Shown: positions 26,104 through 36,400, numbered from the stretch's first letter. The stretch is DNA of 64,000 nt from DASVHS01 sp036390755 (GCA_036390755.1 DASWBH010000389.1:32776-96775), one strand, 5' to 3'. Made by a program: numbers and translations. Notes: a model not told the origin generated them from the sequence alone.

Positions 26104-27129
26104 ATGAATATCCGGGAGACGCTTGAACGCATCGAGCACGACACCCTCGTGCCTCAGGCCGCACTGAGCGCGAACACGCGCGGCCGCGATCGCGAAGAGC
26201 CGGAAGACGACATCCGCCCGTCGTATCAGCGCGACCGCGACCGCATCGTGCACTGCAAGGCGTTCCGCCGGCTCAAGCACAAAACGCAGGTGTTCCTGGC
26301 ACCGGAAGGCGATCACTACCGAACGCGGCTGACGCACGTGCTCGAAGTGACGCAGATCGCGCGCACGATCGCGAAGTCCCTCCTCCTCAACGAAATCCTC
26401 ACCGAAGCCATCGGCCTCGGCCACGACCTCGGTCACTCCGCATTCGGCCACGCCGGCGAAGCCGCGCTCAACAAGCTCGTCAAAGGCGGCTTCGATCACT
26501 ACCGCCAGTCCGTGCGCGTCGTCGAGAAACTCGAGAATGACGGCCGCGGACTCAACCTCACGATCGAAGTTCGCGACGGAATCCTGAAGCACTCGAAAGG
26601 TCAGAAAGGCGAGCTGCTGCGGTCACGGCCGAAATCGCGGGCCATGACGCTCGAAGGAGACATCGTCCGCATCTCCGACATCATCGCGTACGTCAACCAC
26701 GACATCGACGACGGCATCCGCGCCGGCATCATCAGCGCGGCCGACATACCCGCCGACATCCGCCGGACCCTCGGCGACACCGCGGGTGAGCGCATCGATC
26801 GCATGGTGCGCAACGTCATCAACGCCACGCTTGCGTGCGACTACGAAGCGATTTCGATGTCTCCCGAAATCTACGAAGCGCTCGAAGCGCTGCGCACGTA
26901 CATGTTCGAGAACATGTACCTCACACCCGCAGTGCGCGGCGAATTCGAGAAAGCGCAGAAGATCCTGATCGCACTCTTCGAATACGTCACGTCACATCCA
27001 GATGAGTTTCTGGGTCCGGTGCTCGACGAGCCCGTTGAACGGCTGGCCATCGACTTCGTCGCCGGAATGACCGACCGCTACGCCATGAATCTCTACGCCA
27101 GACTCTTCCTTCCACGGCCGTGGAACTGA
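26104..27129 (+). CDS. dgt: Deoxyguanosinetriphosphate triphosphohydrolase-like protein
   Basis: A 341-residue HD-domain enzyme that should cleave dNTPs (dGTP in the type enzyme) to deoxynucleoside and triphosphate. The N-terminus RPSYQRDRDRIVHCKAFRRLKHKTQVF and TRLTHVLEVTQIARTIA carry the first conserved His; GLGHDLGHSAFGHAGE gives the HD pair and following His. NHDIDDGIRAG is the second metal Asp. The length is that of the shorter type without the long insertion. The gene has no Shine-Dalgarno and a -10-like box 6 bases upstream. A bidirectional terminator separates it from the convergent HU gene. Confidence 0.9.
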   Translation: MNIRETLERIEHDTLVPQAALSANTRGRDREEPEDDIRPSYQRDRDRIVHCKAFRRLKHKTQVFLAPEGDHYRTRLTHVLEVTQIARTIAKSLLLNEILTEAIGLGHDLGHSAFGHAGEAALNKLVKGGFDHYRQSVRVVEKLENDGRGLNLTIEVRDGILKHSKGQKGELLRSRPKSRAMTLEGDIVRISDIIAYVNHDIDDGIRAGIISAADIPADIRRTLGDTAGERIDRMVRNVINATLACDYEAISMSPEIYEALEALRTYMFENMYLTPAVRGEFEKAQKILIALFEYVTSHPDEFLGPVLDEPVERLAIDFVAGMTDRYAMNLYARLFLPRPWN

Positions 27130-27138
27130 CAGAAAACA

Positions 27139-27170
27139 AAAAGCGTCCGACGTACACCGGACGCTTTTTC
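27139..27170. terminator. Bidirectional intrinsic terminator between dgt and HU
   Basis: An 11-base perfect stem AAAAGCGTCCG (27139-27149) pairs with CGGACGCTTTT (27158-27168) around an 8-base loop. A-run on the left and T-run on the right make it work in both directions, serving the convergent dgt (plus) and HU (minus) genes. Confidence 0.9.
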
Positions 27171-27193
27171 AGCAGCTCCGAACTGTGATTGGA

Positions 27194-27505
27194 TCAGCGC
27201 CGCGCGCGCGACGCACCGCCGCGCCGGGCCGCGTTCAGGGAGTCACGAAGATCTTTCCCGGCTTTGAATCGAACGTTCTTCGACGCCGGGATGTTGATCT
27301 TCTCCTTCGTCCGCGGATTGCGACCCTCACGCGCTTTCCGCTGGCTCACCGAGAAGCTTCCGAGACCAGGGATCGCGCAGCGCTCACCACGCTGGCACGA
27401 GTCGGAGATGTAACCGACGAACGCATCAAACGCAGCCGAGGCCTCCTTTTTGGATATGCCGGCCTGCTCGGCGATGGCGGTGATGACGTCACCCTTACCT
27501 GCCAT
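27194..27505 (-). CDS. HU-type DNA-binding protein
   Basis: A 103-residue histone-like protein. The HU fold is clear: helices at the start (DVITAIAEQAGISKKEASAAFDAFVGYI), the strand GLGSFSVSQRKAREGRNPRTKEKINIPASKNVRFKAGKDLRDSLN including GRNP and the conserved arm-region Pro of NIPAS, and a basic C-terminal extension RRGGASRARR beyond the usual 90 residues that could add DNA contacts. It forms dimers that bend and compact DNA. AGGAGG lies 6 bases before the ATG and a sigma-70-like promoter is upstream. Confidence 0.93.
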   Translation of the reverse strand: MAGKGDVITAIAEQAGISKKEASAAFDAFVGYISDSCQRGERCAIPGLGSFSVSQRKAREGRNPRTKEKINIPASKNVRFKAGKDLRDSLNAARRGGASRARR

Positions 27506-27565
27506 GTTGTTCCTCCTGTTGTGTTGCGGGGAAAAAGAGATTTGATTGCTGCGAGGTCGCTCGAC

Positions 27566-27594
27566 AATCTAGGAAAAGAGTCAGGGATTGTCAA
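27566..27594 (-). promoter_or_regulatory. Sigma-70-like promoter for HU
   Basis: On the minus strand TTGACA (27594-27589) is followed after exactly 17 bases by TAGATT (27571-27566). Transcription would start near 27559 and give a leader of about 54 bases with a strong AGGAGG ribosome site. The -35 lies just inside the end of the upstream GH15 gene. Confidence 0.6.
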
Positions 27595-29608
27595 CGGGAT
27601 TCTCCCGCTGAATTTCTGCTTCATTTCGCGCACGTTGATCTGCATCACTGCGCCGCACGCGTCGAAGTGCATCAAGGTAACCGCGTAACACAGAAATCAC
27701 CTGCGCGTGACTCCATGTGAGCGGCGCAACCGAGAGGGGCTGACCGTCATACGGGTCGATCTGCTCCGGTAAGACGAGAGATGGGAGCGCTTTCGATTGC
27801 GCCCAGCGGACGAGGTCGAGGGCCGATTGCAGCTCGGCCACCGTCGTCGCGCGGGAAATCGTGTGTTCAGCCAGCCACAACGTGCAAATCAGCCAGGGAT
27901 TGCCGGGAACGCGGGTCACCTCCTCGGAGATGCGGTGGTAAGAGTCGCCTTCGTAACGTGCGACGCCGCCGACTTCCGTCTGCACCCACAGATGCTCGCG
28001 AATTGCTTCCATCGTTCCGCCTACAACCGCGCTCGTCGGAGGAAACACGTCGAGATACGCGACTGCGAACGTCGACGCATCGACCGTTTTGTCGAGATCG
28101 AGCTCGTCGCCGCGGACGATGAGTCCGCGGGCGAAGCGCCTCTCATCCTCGAGCCACAGGTGACGCATCATCGCTTCGCGCACCTCGGTCGCAGCGGACG
28201 AGTACGTGTGCCGCCGCTCCTGATCGTTGAAGATGTTCGCGATCTCCGCCGCAGCCGTGAGTCCGGCGCAGACAGCGGCGCACGTGAACGTGAAGACGCC
28301 CTGTCGCTCCTCCCACATGTCGAAACTCGGCAGCGGCAGATGCGTCTCCGGATCGCGGTATCGCATCATGAACTCCGCCGGCTGAACGACGAGCCGCCGG
28401 TACACGGACCGAAGCAGCTCGAGGTCGCGCGTGCGCTCATAGTGGCGGCGGACGAGTCGGACCACGAGCGCCGTCTCGTCCTCCTGAATCGGCAGCTGCG
28501 GCTTGCCGTTACGCACCCACGGATGCCATAGCGAGGCGAGCGAGCCGTCAGGGTTGTACTTGTGCAGCAGGTAACCGTCTTCCTTGATGATGCTGTGCAC
28601 GAACTGCAGAAAGCGGCGCGTGATCTCGGGAAACCCGGCGCGATCCAGAGCGTCGCAGATGAACGCGCCGTCCCGGGCCCACATGTAGGAGTAGTGGTCG
28701 TTGTGACCCCACTGGATGTCGGAGTCGTTCGCCGCTAGAACCGCGCCGCCGTTGTCGCATTGCGTTCGGATGATCAGCAGCGAACGGCGATAGAAGTTGA
28801 TGACCTCGTCGGGAAGGTCGCTGAGGTCGTCGTCGGGCTTGTGAACCCAGGTATACCAGTACGAGGCGGTGCGGGCGAGCACGCGCGAGGCGCCCTCGTC
28901 GCGGACGGCGCGATCGAGTTTCCTCACGTCGTCGTAGCGTTTGCCTGCGCAGATCCAGTACATCACCGTCGAGCTCCCGAACGGCTCCAGGTGCACGGGA
29001 ATCGCCACGGTCGAATCGACCGAGCCCTGCGCGATCGGCGTCATGGACAGCTCGCCGTCCTCGGCATCGCGCCATGTGCCTTCCGTTCCACCGATGCCGC
29101 TGCGGCCGCAGGCGTATTCGGGGATGCCGACCTGGCCGTCCGTCGACGCGTTGATCAGGAAATAGCGTCGCGCTTTGTAGTGAATGATGCTGCGCGAGTC
29201 CGGATCGAACATCGCCGTGTCGCCGATCGCGGTGCCGTAGAGGTTCAGGTCCTGATGGAGGAAGAGCTTGACGTCGCGCTTCTCGTTCCGGGTGTTGCGC
29301 ACGACGATCTTGCGCACGTAGACGTTCGCGTCAGCATCGACGGCGTCGTAGCAATTGAGGCGCAGCCCGAGCTCTTCGTTTTCGCAGACGACGTCGGTCA
29401 CCAGCGTGTCGCGCAGGTAGCCGAGGGTCCTGCGCCATTGCGGCTGCTCGATCCAGCGGAGCGCGTCGTCGGCCCAGACACCGAACCGGAACCGCGCCGC
29501 CGCGTGGTTCTCCATCCCGACGTGCGGGAAGTAGAAGTCGGCAAGACGGTACTGCGAATCGAACGCGATCAGGAGTGAGCCGTTGCCGATTGGTAAGTCG
29601 CGGGGCAT
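27581..29608 (-). CDS. Glycoside hydrolase family 15 (glucoamylase-like)
   Basis: A 675-residue cytoplasmic enzyme (no signal peptide). The N-terminal third is the beta-sandwich found before GH15 catalytic domains (MPRDLPIGNGSLLIAFDSQYRLADFYFPHVGMENH). The (alpha/alpha)6 domain shows WGHNDHYSYMWARDGAFICDALDRAG with the substrate Trp-Asp region, FDMWEERQGVFTF with the general acid Glu, and near the end LPEQIDPYDGQPLSVAPLTWSHAQV with the general base Glu. GH15 members hydrolyse alpha-glucosidic bonds (glucoamylase, glucodextranase) or trehalose; this glucoamylase-like form suggests starch, glycogen or trehalose turnover. Upstream of HU, on the same strand. Confidence 0.88.
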   Translation of the reverse strand: MPRDLPIGNGSLLIAFDSQYRLADFYFPHVGMENHAAARFRFGVWADDALRWIEQPQWRRTLGYLRDTLVTDVVCENEELGLRLNCYDAVDADANVYVRKIVVRNTRNEKRDVKLFLHQDLNLYGTAIGDTAMFDPDSRSIIHYKARRYFLINASTDGQVGIPEYACGRSGIGGTEGTWRDAEDGELSMTPIAQGSVDSTVAIPVHLEPFGSSTVMYWICAGKRYDDVRKLDRAVRDEGASRVLARTASYWYTWVHKPDDDLSDLPDEVINFYRRSLLIIRTQCDNGGAVLAANDSDIQWGHNDHYSYMWARDGAFICDALDRAGFPEITRRFLQFVHSIIKEDGYLLHKYNPDGSLASLWHPWVRNGKPQLPIQEDETALVVRLVRRHYERTRDLELLRSVYRRLVVQPAEFMMRYRDPETHLPLPSFDMWEERQGVFTFTCAAVCAGLTAAAEIANIFNDQERRHTYSSAATEVREAMMRHLWLEDERRFARGLIVRGDELDLDKTVDASTFAVAYLDVFPPTSAVVGGTMEAIREHLWVQTEVGGVARYEGDSYHRISEEVTRVPGNPWLICTLWLAEHTISRATTVAELQSALDLVRWAQSKALPSLVLPEQIDPYDGQPLSVAPLTWSHAQVISVLRGYLDALRRVRRSDADQRARNEAEIQRENPVDNP

Positions 29609-29631
29609 CGTCAGGTTGCGGGTGCGTCAGT

Positions 29632-30804
29632 TTATCGCGATCGCCGCAGCGCGAATGCCGTAAAGCCGTCCGCGCCGCTCTCCGGCGTGAGGCGTAATAC
29701 ACCGTTTTCTACCCATCGCAGCGCGGCTCCGTCGACAAAACGCGCAACGTCATCGCGGACGAAATCCGACCGCTCGCGCAGGACGAAGTCGATGACCTCA
29801 TCGTTCTCTTCCGGCTCGAGCGAGCAGGTCGAGTAGACGACCTCGTTCTCCGCGAGCTCGAGCGCCGATGCCAGCAACGATTTCTGCAGCTCCGCGAACG
29901 CGGGGAGATCGGATTCGCGCAGGCGCCACTTGATCTCGGGATTCTTGCGGATCGTACCGGTCGCGCTGCACGGAGCGTCGAGCAGCACGACCGAAAACCG
30001 CCTGCGAAACGGAGGCTGCCGCCCGTCCGCGACAAGCAGGCGTGCTTGACGTCCGACGAGCGGTTGAAGGCGCCTCATCGACACGTCGCTGCTCGTCACC
30101 TTCAGTCCGCGGCTCTGCATGAACAGCGTCTTGCCGCCCGGCGCGGCCGCCATGTCGAGCACTTCGTTGCCGGCGTGCGACGCGATCGAGGCGATCAGCG
30201 CGCTGCCTTCATCCATCGGATAGAACTGCTCGCGATCCAGATCCGCCGACGATCCGCGAAGTTTGAAGACATCCGGGGCAAGCGCCGAACGCTCCGCATC
30301 CGCCGGCACGGCGCCTTCGAGCGCCAGAACGTCCGGATACGACAACTGCTGGTTTGCCTCGGCGATCGCCGCCGCGCGAGCCTCGCCGTACATTTTCGAC
30401 CAGCGATCGAGCAGCCACTGCGGATGCGCGACTCGCGTGGCGAGGTCCGGCGGATCGGGCAGGCCTCTCGTCGCGCGGCGAAGGACGGCGTTGACGAACC
30501 CGCGGGCGCGCTTCGGCGCGAGCTCCACGCTTTCCGACACCGCGGCGTACGAAGCGACTTCCATGAAGTGAAGCTGATACAGGCCGACACGGAGGACGTC
30601 GACGACCAGCGCGTCGAGCTTGTTGATGCGCCGGTCCGCGAACGTCTCGATCGCGTGGTCGAGCATCGATCGCCAACGAAGGACGCCGAGCACAAGCGAA
30701 CGGACAAAACCGGGCTCGCCGATCAGCGCGATCGTCGCGTAGAGGTTCTCGTTCTGGATCCGGCGCAGCACCTCGAGCGCACGCTGCCGCTCCGTCACGG
30801 CCAC
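29632..30804 (-). CDS. rsmB: 16S rRNA (cytosine-967 C5)-methyltransferase
   Basis: A 390-residue protein with an N-terminal NusB-like helical domain (about 1-130: RQRALEVLRRIQNENLYATI, LDHAIETFADRRINKLDALVVDVLRVGLYQL) and a C-terminal methyltransferase domain. SAM motif I is DMAAAPGGKTLFMQ, and the catalytic motif DAPCSATGTIRKNPEIKW holds the Cys of motif IV; the second Cys motif is YSTCSLEPEEN. It should methylate C967 of 16S rRNA. The start is GTG 30804; the first 10 bases overlap fmt, a common fmt-rsmB pairing in bacteria. No def gene precedes fmt. Confidence 0.93.
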   Translation of the reverse strand: MAVTERQRALEVLRRIQNENLYATIALIGEPGFVRSLVLGVLRWRSMLDHAIETFADRRINKLDALVVDVLRVGLYQLHFMEVASYAAVSESVELAPKRARGFVNAVLRRATRGLPDPPDLATRVAHPQWLLDRWSKMYGEARAAAIAEANQQLSYPDVLALEGAVPADAERSALAPDVFKLRGSSADLDREQFYPMDEGSALIASIASHAGNEVLDMAAAPGGKTLFMQSRGLKVTSSDVSMRRLQPLVGRQARLLVADGRQPPFRRRFSVVLLDAPCSATGTIRKNPEIKWRLRESDLPAFAELQKSLLASALELAENEVVYSTCSLEPEENDEVIDFVLRERSDFVRDDVARFVDGAALRWVENGVLRLTPESGADGFTAFALRRSR

Positions 30805-31652
30805 CCGATTCCTCTCGCCACATCCTCGGCGGGTGCCTTCGGTTTGCCGGGACGCTGAAGCGTAATGAGTCGAAGTCCGTTGACGACCAGAGTGCCGTGC
30901 GCCGGCGCGTTGCGATCGGCGGGCAGCAGGTCGATGATCTTGATGCTCTCGCCGTTCACGTCGAAGCAGACTCCGGGCCAGGGATCAAATGCGCGGAACT
31001 TGTTGTAGATCGTCTGGGGAGGCTCGGAAAACGTGATCAGCCCTTCGTGCTTTTCGATTTTCGGCGCGAGCGTCGCCCGAGAGTGATCCTGCGGCGTGCC
31101 GGGCGAGAGCTCGCGCAGCGTTCGCACGAGCAGATCACCGCCGAGCTTCGACAGGCGCGCGAAGAGCGACGGCGCGCGCTCGTCCGGACCGATCTGCGCC
31201 GGCTCGATCGCCAGGATCGGGCCGTGGTCGAGCTCCTCGTCGACGCGCATGATGGTGACGCCAGTGGTCGTCTCGCCTGCTTCGATCGCGCGCTGGACCG
31301 GCGCGGCGCCGCGGTACTCCGGAAGAACGGATGCGTGGACGTTGAAGAAACCTTCGCGCGGGATGTCCAGCAAGTGCTTCGGCAGGATCTTGCCGTACGC
31401 GATGACGACCGCAGCGTCAGGTGCGATCGCCTCGACGCGCCGCAGGAACTCGGGATCGCGGATCTTCGGCGGTTGCGCGACGTCGAGTCCAAGCTGGCGC
31501 GCTCTCGAGACGAGTGGCGGCTCGTGCATCTTCATGCCACGGCCGGCCGGCCGGTCCGGCTGCGCGACGACGAGCGCGATCTCGTGCTCGCGCGCAACCG
31601 CCTCGAGCGTTGGGATCGCAAACTCCGGAGTGCCGAAGAAGACCACGCGCAC
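30795..31652 (-). CDS. fmt: Methionyl-tRNA formyltransferase
   Basis: A 285-residue enzyme, start GTG 31652, that formylates initiator Met-tRNA from 10-formyl-THF. N-terminal VVFFGTPEFAIPTLEAV, the active-site NVHASVLPEYRGAAPVQRAIEAGETTTGVTIM with the Asn/His pair, and DEELDHGPIL with the Asp complete the formyltransferase triad. The C-terminal beta-barrel is shortened: family members are typically about 310-320 residues. Upstream is a small lipoprotein gene 14 bases away. Function is not in doubt; the tail difference could affect tRNA binding. Confidence 0.93.
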   Translation of the reverse strand: MRVVFFGTPEFAIPTLEAVAREHEIALVVAQPDRPAGRGMKMHEPPLVSRARQLGLDVAQPPKIRDPEFLRRVEAIAPDAAVVIAYGKILPKHLLDIPREGFFNVHASVLPEYRGAAPVQRAIEAGETTTGVTIMRVDEELDHGPILAIEPAQIGPDERAPSLFARLSKLGGDLLVRTLRELSPGTPQDHSRATLAPKIEKHEGLITFSEPPQTIYNKFRAFDPWPGVCFDVNGESIKIIDLLPADRNAPAHGTLVVNGLRLITLQRPGKPKAPAEDVARGIGWP

Positions 31653-31666
31653 GGCCGCGCATCATG

Positions 31667-31957
31667 TCACGTGGTCGTTTTCGTCGCCGGCGCCTGATCC
31701 TTCACCCCGGTCGTGGTCGGCAGTGGCGGCGTCACTTCCTTCCGCGTGATGTTATTCCCCTCGGCTCCCGTGCTCGGCTCCGGCGCAGCGGCCGGCATGC
31801 CGTGCGCTGACGGCGTCTGAGACTTCTTCTGCGGGGGGTGCATCATCGCCGGCGGGGCGTTCTGGTAGTCGCGCGGCACGGGCTCGCCGCGGCACGCGGC
31901 AATTGCGAGGAGAAACAGGATCAGCGATGCGCGTCGCACGGCTGGGGATGAGTTCAA
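31667..31957 (-). CDS. Small putative lipoprotein
   Basis: A 96-residue protein with basic residues, a hydrophobic stretch SLILFLLAIAAC and lipobox-type Cys at about 22, so a likely lipoprotein. The mature part is short, Pro/Thr/Ala-rich and without a recognisable domain (QNAPPAMMHPPQ, TPPLPTTTG). The start is uncertain: the reading begins at TTG 31957; GTG 31939 gives a compact, more typical signal peptide (MRRASLILFLLAIAAC). No Shine-Dalgarno is visible for either. It lies 14 bases before fmt and is divergent from the TPR gene at 31984. Confidence 0.55.
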   Translation of the reverse strand: MNSSPAVRRASLILFLLAIAACRGEPVPRDYQNAPPAMMHPPQKKSQTPSAHGMPAAAPEPSTGAEGNNITRKEVTPPLPTTTGVKDQAPATKTTT

Positions 31958-31958
31958 A

Positions 31959-31964
31959 TAGAAT
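31959..31964 (+). promoter_or_regulatory. -10-like box (TAGAAT) before the 31984 gene
   Basis: TAGAAT is followed by a short leader containing AGGAGG 5 bases before the ATG. No recognisable -35 hexamer at the proper distance. Confidence 0.4.
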
Positions 31965-31983
31965 GCCGGGCACAGGAGGCCTC

Positions 31984-32838
31984 ATGAAACGCGTGTTCGC
32001 AACGATCCTCGTGCTCCTGACCGCGACGGCCGCGCTGGCGCAGATTGCCGACGGTGATCAGCATTGGAACGCGAGAGCGGAGGGAAGCCAGAACGGGCAC
32101 GCGAAAGCCGACCACATCAACGCGGCGATTGCGGCGTACCAGCGAGCGATCGCGTCGGATCCGACGGATCTCGAAGCCCGATGGAAACTCCTGCGCGCCA
32201 TGCGCTTCAAAGGCGCGTATGTCGCCTTTTCGAACGACGAGAAGCGCCAGATCTACGGCGAGGGGAAGAAGGCCGGCGAGGAGACGCTCTCGGTTCTCGA
32301 CAAGCGGCTCGCGGCAAAGGGCATCAACTCCGTGTCCAAAGCCACCGAGACGCAGGTCGCCGACGTGGCGAAAACGATCCCGGGAGCGGCGGAGATCTTT
32401 CTGTGGGACGCGATCAACTGGGGCGAGTGGGCGCTGGCGTACGGTAAGTTCGCCGCGGCGCGCGAAGGCGCGGCCGATCGCATCCGGCGCGAGGCCACGA
32501 TCGCGAACATCATCGATCCCAAACTCGAAGGCGGCGCCCCCTCCCGCGTCCTGGGGCGCCTGCACGATCAGACGCCGCGAATTCCGTTCCTCACCGGCTG
32601 GGCATCGAGCCGTCAGGCGGTGAAGTTCCTCAACGACTCGCTGAAGATCGATCCGAACAACAAGATCACGATCGTTTTCCTGGCCGAGGCGATGGTGAAC
32701 AATGACGCGGACACGAGGCCGCAGGCGGTTCAGATGCTGAAGAGCGCGGTGACCGCGCCGGTCGACACGAGCTTCGTCGTCGAGCAGAGCGCCGCGCTAA
32801 ACGACGCGAAGACGCTGCTCAGGAAGTGGGGCGCGTAA
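31984..32838 (+). CDS. Exported TPR-like protein
   Basis: A 284-residue protein with a signal peptide (MKRVFATILVLLTATAALAQ, cleavage after ALA near residue 19). The first TPR-like helix pair is HINAAIAAYQRAIASDPTDLEARWKLLRAM (about 40-70); a second sits near the C-terminus (RQAVKFLNDSLKIDPNNKITIVFLAEAMVNN). The middle (about 85-190) is all helical with EKRQIYGEGKKAGEETLSVL and FLWDAINWGEWALAYG, reminiscent of periplasmic TRAP-associated TPR proteins (recollection). Probably a periplasmic interaction protein. The last 20 bases overlap the convergent phosphopantetheinyl transferase gene. Confidence 0.72.
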   Translation: MKRVFATILVLLTATAALAQIADGDQHWNARAEGSQNGHAKADHINAAIAAYQRAIASDPTDLEARWKLLRAMRFKGAYVAFSNDEKRQIYGEGKKAGEETLSVLDKRLAAKGINSVSKATETQVADVAKTIPGAAEIFLWDAINWGEWALAYGKFAAAREGAADRIRREATIANIIDPKLEGGAPSRVLGRLHDQTPRIPFLTGWASSRQAVKFLNDSLKIDPNNKITIVFLAEAMVNNDADTRPQAVQMLKSAVTAPVDTSFVVEQSAALNDAKTLLRKWGA

Positions 32839-33421
32839 GCGCGACGACGATCTCGCCGGTCGCGAACGTCTCCACTTCCGCGAAGCGAAGGCCGCTGGCG
32901 GTTTCCGCTTCGAAATGAAGCGGCACGCGCTTGAGCGTCTCGATCGCGCCGCCGTGCTGCTTCCACACAGCTTCTTTCGCGGACCAGAAGTGAAGCATCG
33001 GGTCGGCGATCCTGTGTTCGCGCATCACCGCCGCTTCGTCATCAGTCAGAAACAGATGCGCGGCCGTTTCGCGCACGTGCCGGCGTCGCTCGACATCGAT
33101 TCCGACCGGCGCGGCGTCGATGGCCGCGGCCGCAAATCCGCCGGAGTGTGCGATCGACACAAATCTTTTCGCATCGACTCCGCCGACCATCAGCCGCTGT
33201 CGATCGGACACGCAGTCGCGCGCCGACCGGCAGAGACCGAGCTCGATCGCCAACAGCTTGACCGCCAGCCGGCCGTGCCTCCACTCGGTCCGGCGCTTTT
33301 GCAGCCGGAAGGACTGGCTCATCGCCAGCTCGTCCGGGGTAAACCAGCCGTCGGAGAACAGCGCGTCGCCGATCACGAGCGCGCGGCCACGCCACGACTC
33401 CGGCAGTGCGATGCGCGTCAT
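32819..33421 (-). CDS. 4'-phosphopantetheinyl transferase (Sfp-like)
   Basis: A 200-residue enzyme that should move phosphopantetheine from CoA to an acyl or peptidyl carrier protein. The family motifs are VGIDVERRR (metal Asp and Glu), FWSAKEAVWK (metal Glu and catalytic Lys), and SIAHSGGFAAAAI with the His before it. The length is that of a short Sfp type. It overlaps the large membrane gene stop by four bases and is last in the kamA-to-PPTase run. No carrier-protein substrate gene is in the window. Overlaps the convergent TPR gene by 20 bases. Confidence 0.87.
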   Translation of the reverse strand: MTRIALPESWRGRALVIGDALFSDGWFTPDELAMSQSFRLQKRRTEWRHGRLAVKLLAIELGLCRSARDCVSDRQRLMVGGVDAKRFVSIAHSGGFAAAAIDAAPVGIDVERRRHVRETAAHLFLTDDEAAVMREHRIADPMLHFWSAKEAVWKQHGGAIETLKRVPLHFEAETASGLRFAEVETFATGEIVVALTRPTS

Positions 33422-36400
33422 GGCTTCGGCGACGGCACCGCGGCGACGAACTGGCTCGAGCCGTCGCCGCCGACGACGGTCGCGTAACCGATGCAGGTTC
33501 CGGCGATCATCGTGATGTCGACGATATCGTTCTCGTCGATCACGACGCCAAGGCGTTGCTCCGCGTCGGTCAAATGAAACGACTCATCTTCGGCGAGGCC
33601 TTCGGAGTAAGGCCGCCCGATCTCGCGGCCGCTCGGCGTTCGCACGGAGATCCGAAACGTTGCCGGGATCTCGCCGACATTCACGAGTCCGACGTTGATG
33701 CGCCGGACGGACGGACCGCCGCCAGGCAGGCCGACGATGGTGAGGTCGTTCGATTCCGATCCGGCGCGCGCGGCGTCGCGCGTCGACAGCGGGCTCTCGA
33801 GCGAGCCGCTCGAGCGCCGGTTCGCGTCGTACGTGTCGATCCGCGCGACCGGGCCCTGCCCGCGGCGATACTCGATCAACAGGATGCCGAGGCTGTCGGG
33901 AGCGGCGAAGAGGGTCTTGACGACGTCGCGCCAGCGCAGCGTCTGCTGCGGCGCGAGCGTGACCCGCCGGTCGATGCGCGTGTCGCCGGCGACGTAGCGC
34001 ATGCGAAGGGCGAGCTCGCCGCTCAGCGGATTTCGCAGCGTCAGATCGGAGCGCCAGAAGGCGCCGTTCGCGCCGGGTGTGCTTCCCACCGACGGAAAGA
34101 TCAGCCGCGACGGTGCGCCGCTCTCCCCGAGCTCTTTCATCGACGGCACGCGAATCAGCCGCAGATAGCTGCTGATCGACGGCGTTCGTACAGCCGCCTT
34201 GCGCGTCCACAACTCCACGCCGCGAACCGAGCGCGCGTACGCGTAGTGATCATCGATGTATGCCGCGACAGCCTGCGCACGTACCGAGTTCTCCACGCCG
34301 TCGAACACGTCGAAGCCCTGAGGCGAGCGGCGGATGACGACTTGAGGCCGGCTGCGCTCGAGCGCTTCGATCGTCTCTCGCTGGTACGCAGCCGGCGAGA
34401 GGATCGGCACCTGGTAGAACCGCGTGGGGTTCGGCCGGTTCAGGAAAAAGTAGAACGCCGGCTGATTCGAAAAGTCGAAGATCGGACTTCCCTTCGGACT
34501 GAGGGCGAACACGTGAAAGCGAACCGCCTCGATGCGGCTGTTCACCTCGCCGGCGAGCGCCTCATGAATGACTCCGTTCGCGCGCGGCTGGTAGTGCACG
34601 AGATCGTCGAGCCGCATGTTCATCACGTCAGGAACCCACAGCGCCGTGGCGACGAGTGGCGCGATCGCGACGGCGGCGAGCACGAGAAACGCCGGACCGT
34701 TCGCTTCCCGCTCACGCCAGAGCGCCGCTGCGCTGCGAACCGCGAGGACGAGGAGCGCGAGGATCAGCGGGCCGATCAGAAACGCCGAGAAGTACTGATG
34801 CGCGAAGTCGGCGCGGCCGAGCGCGCTCCGTTGCGTCAGCACTGCGAAGCACGTCAGCGCAAGGGCCGCGACGTCGATCCACTCGCTCTTCCGCCGGATC
34901 GCGCGCTGGGCGAGGCAGGCGATCGCCATACCGATGACCAGCGGGTTGAGCACGTAGCGGAAGTTCTCAGTGATCAGGAAATCGGTGACCGTCCGCAGGC
35001 TGAGATTGTTGCGGAACGTCGCCGCCAGGTCGGGAAACGGCAGCGACCAGATCGCATCGATGATGCTGGGCACCGCAACGAACGACGTGTCAGCAAACGC
35101 GCCGAGGGCACCGCGTGAGCCGAGGTAGACGAGAAACGGCACCGCACCGGCGATGACGCCGGCGATGAACGACGCGATGCCGCGCAACCGGCCGGCGAAG
35201 GCCAGAAAGATCAGCGCTCCGCCGACGGAGTAAAGGCCGATGTCGAAGCTGAAGAACAGCGCGACGCCGGCGAACACGCCGCCGAGAAAAATCAGCAGCG
35301 GGCGTACCCGGCCGCGAACGCCGGCGATCACGAACGCAAGCACCGCGATCTCGAAGAAGATGCGCTCGTTGTCGAGCGTCGTCACGGCGCCGAGAAACAT
35401 GGTGGCGATCGCGAGCGGAATCGAGTCGAAGATCGCCATGCCGACGTACCAGAGCGCCGGCGAGGCGAATGCGCCGAGGACGACGGGACGGGCCAGGCAG
35501 ACTTCGAGCTTGCGTCCGAAGATCTGCATCAGCCACGCGTCGAGCTGACCGTCGTGCATCAGTCCGTGCAGCACGAAGACATCGCGGTACGGAACTTTGC
35601 CGCGCAGGTAGTCGGAGGCGGGCCCGAGCGACTCGCCGCGATGAAAGAGGTCGAGCCACTGCGTCACGTTCGCGCTCGACGCGTAGCTGAAGCAGTAGAG
35701 GAGCAGCGGAATCGCGGCGTACGCGACGATGCTGCGCACTCGATGCGCGGGCTCGATCGCGCCGCCGTTGAGCGCAACGACCACTCCAATGAGCAGCTCG
35801 ACGAGCACGATCGAGATGGCGATCCACGAGGGCACGAACATGAGGCCGAACAGCGGAAGAACCGTCAGCGGCAGAGTTGCCACGGCGAGCCGCTTCAGCG
35901 CCGTCTCGAAGTCGATGTCGATCAGCAGCGACGCGACGCGCGCAATGAACGCGAAGACGATCCAGAACAGCAGAAGGAAGAACAGGACGAAGACGACTTC
36001 GAGGAAGAGCGTCGGCACATGCGCGATGCGCTTCGCGGCGGCGATGTAGCGGAAGAGAATCCAGGCGAACGCGCTCGTCAGGATCATCGCGTGATACGCC
36101 GCGAAGTCGGCGCGGAACAGCTCGCGCAGCCAGCGCGTCCGCTGCACGACGATGATTGCAGCAGGAAGTGCCAGGCCGGCTGCGATCGGGATCAACAGCG
36201 GCCATCCCCACTTCGATGTCGTCAGGTACAGAAACGGCGCGATGAAGAAAGGCGTGAGAAAAAGCAGCGAAATCAGATTGTGTTGCCCGGCGGCACGCCG
36301 CCGTAACGCTGCATCGGCGCGAACGCCGTACCGGTGCAGAAGAAGCGTGAGCGCCGGCACCAGCACGAAGAACAATCCTTCCGTCGCGTAGTCGCGGAGC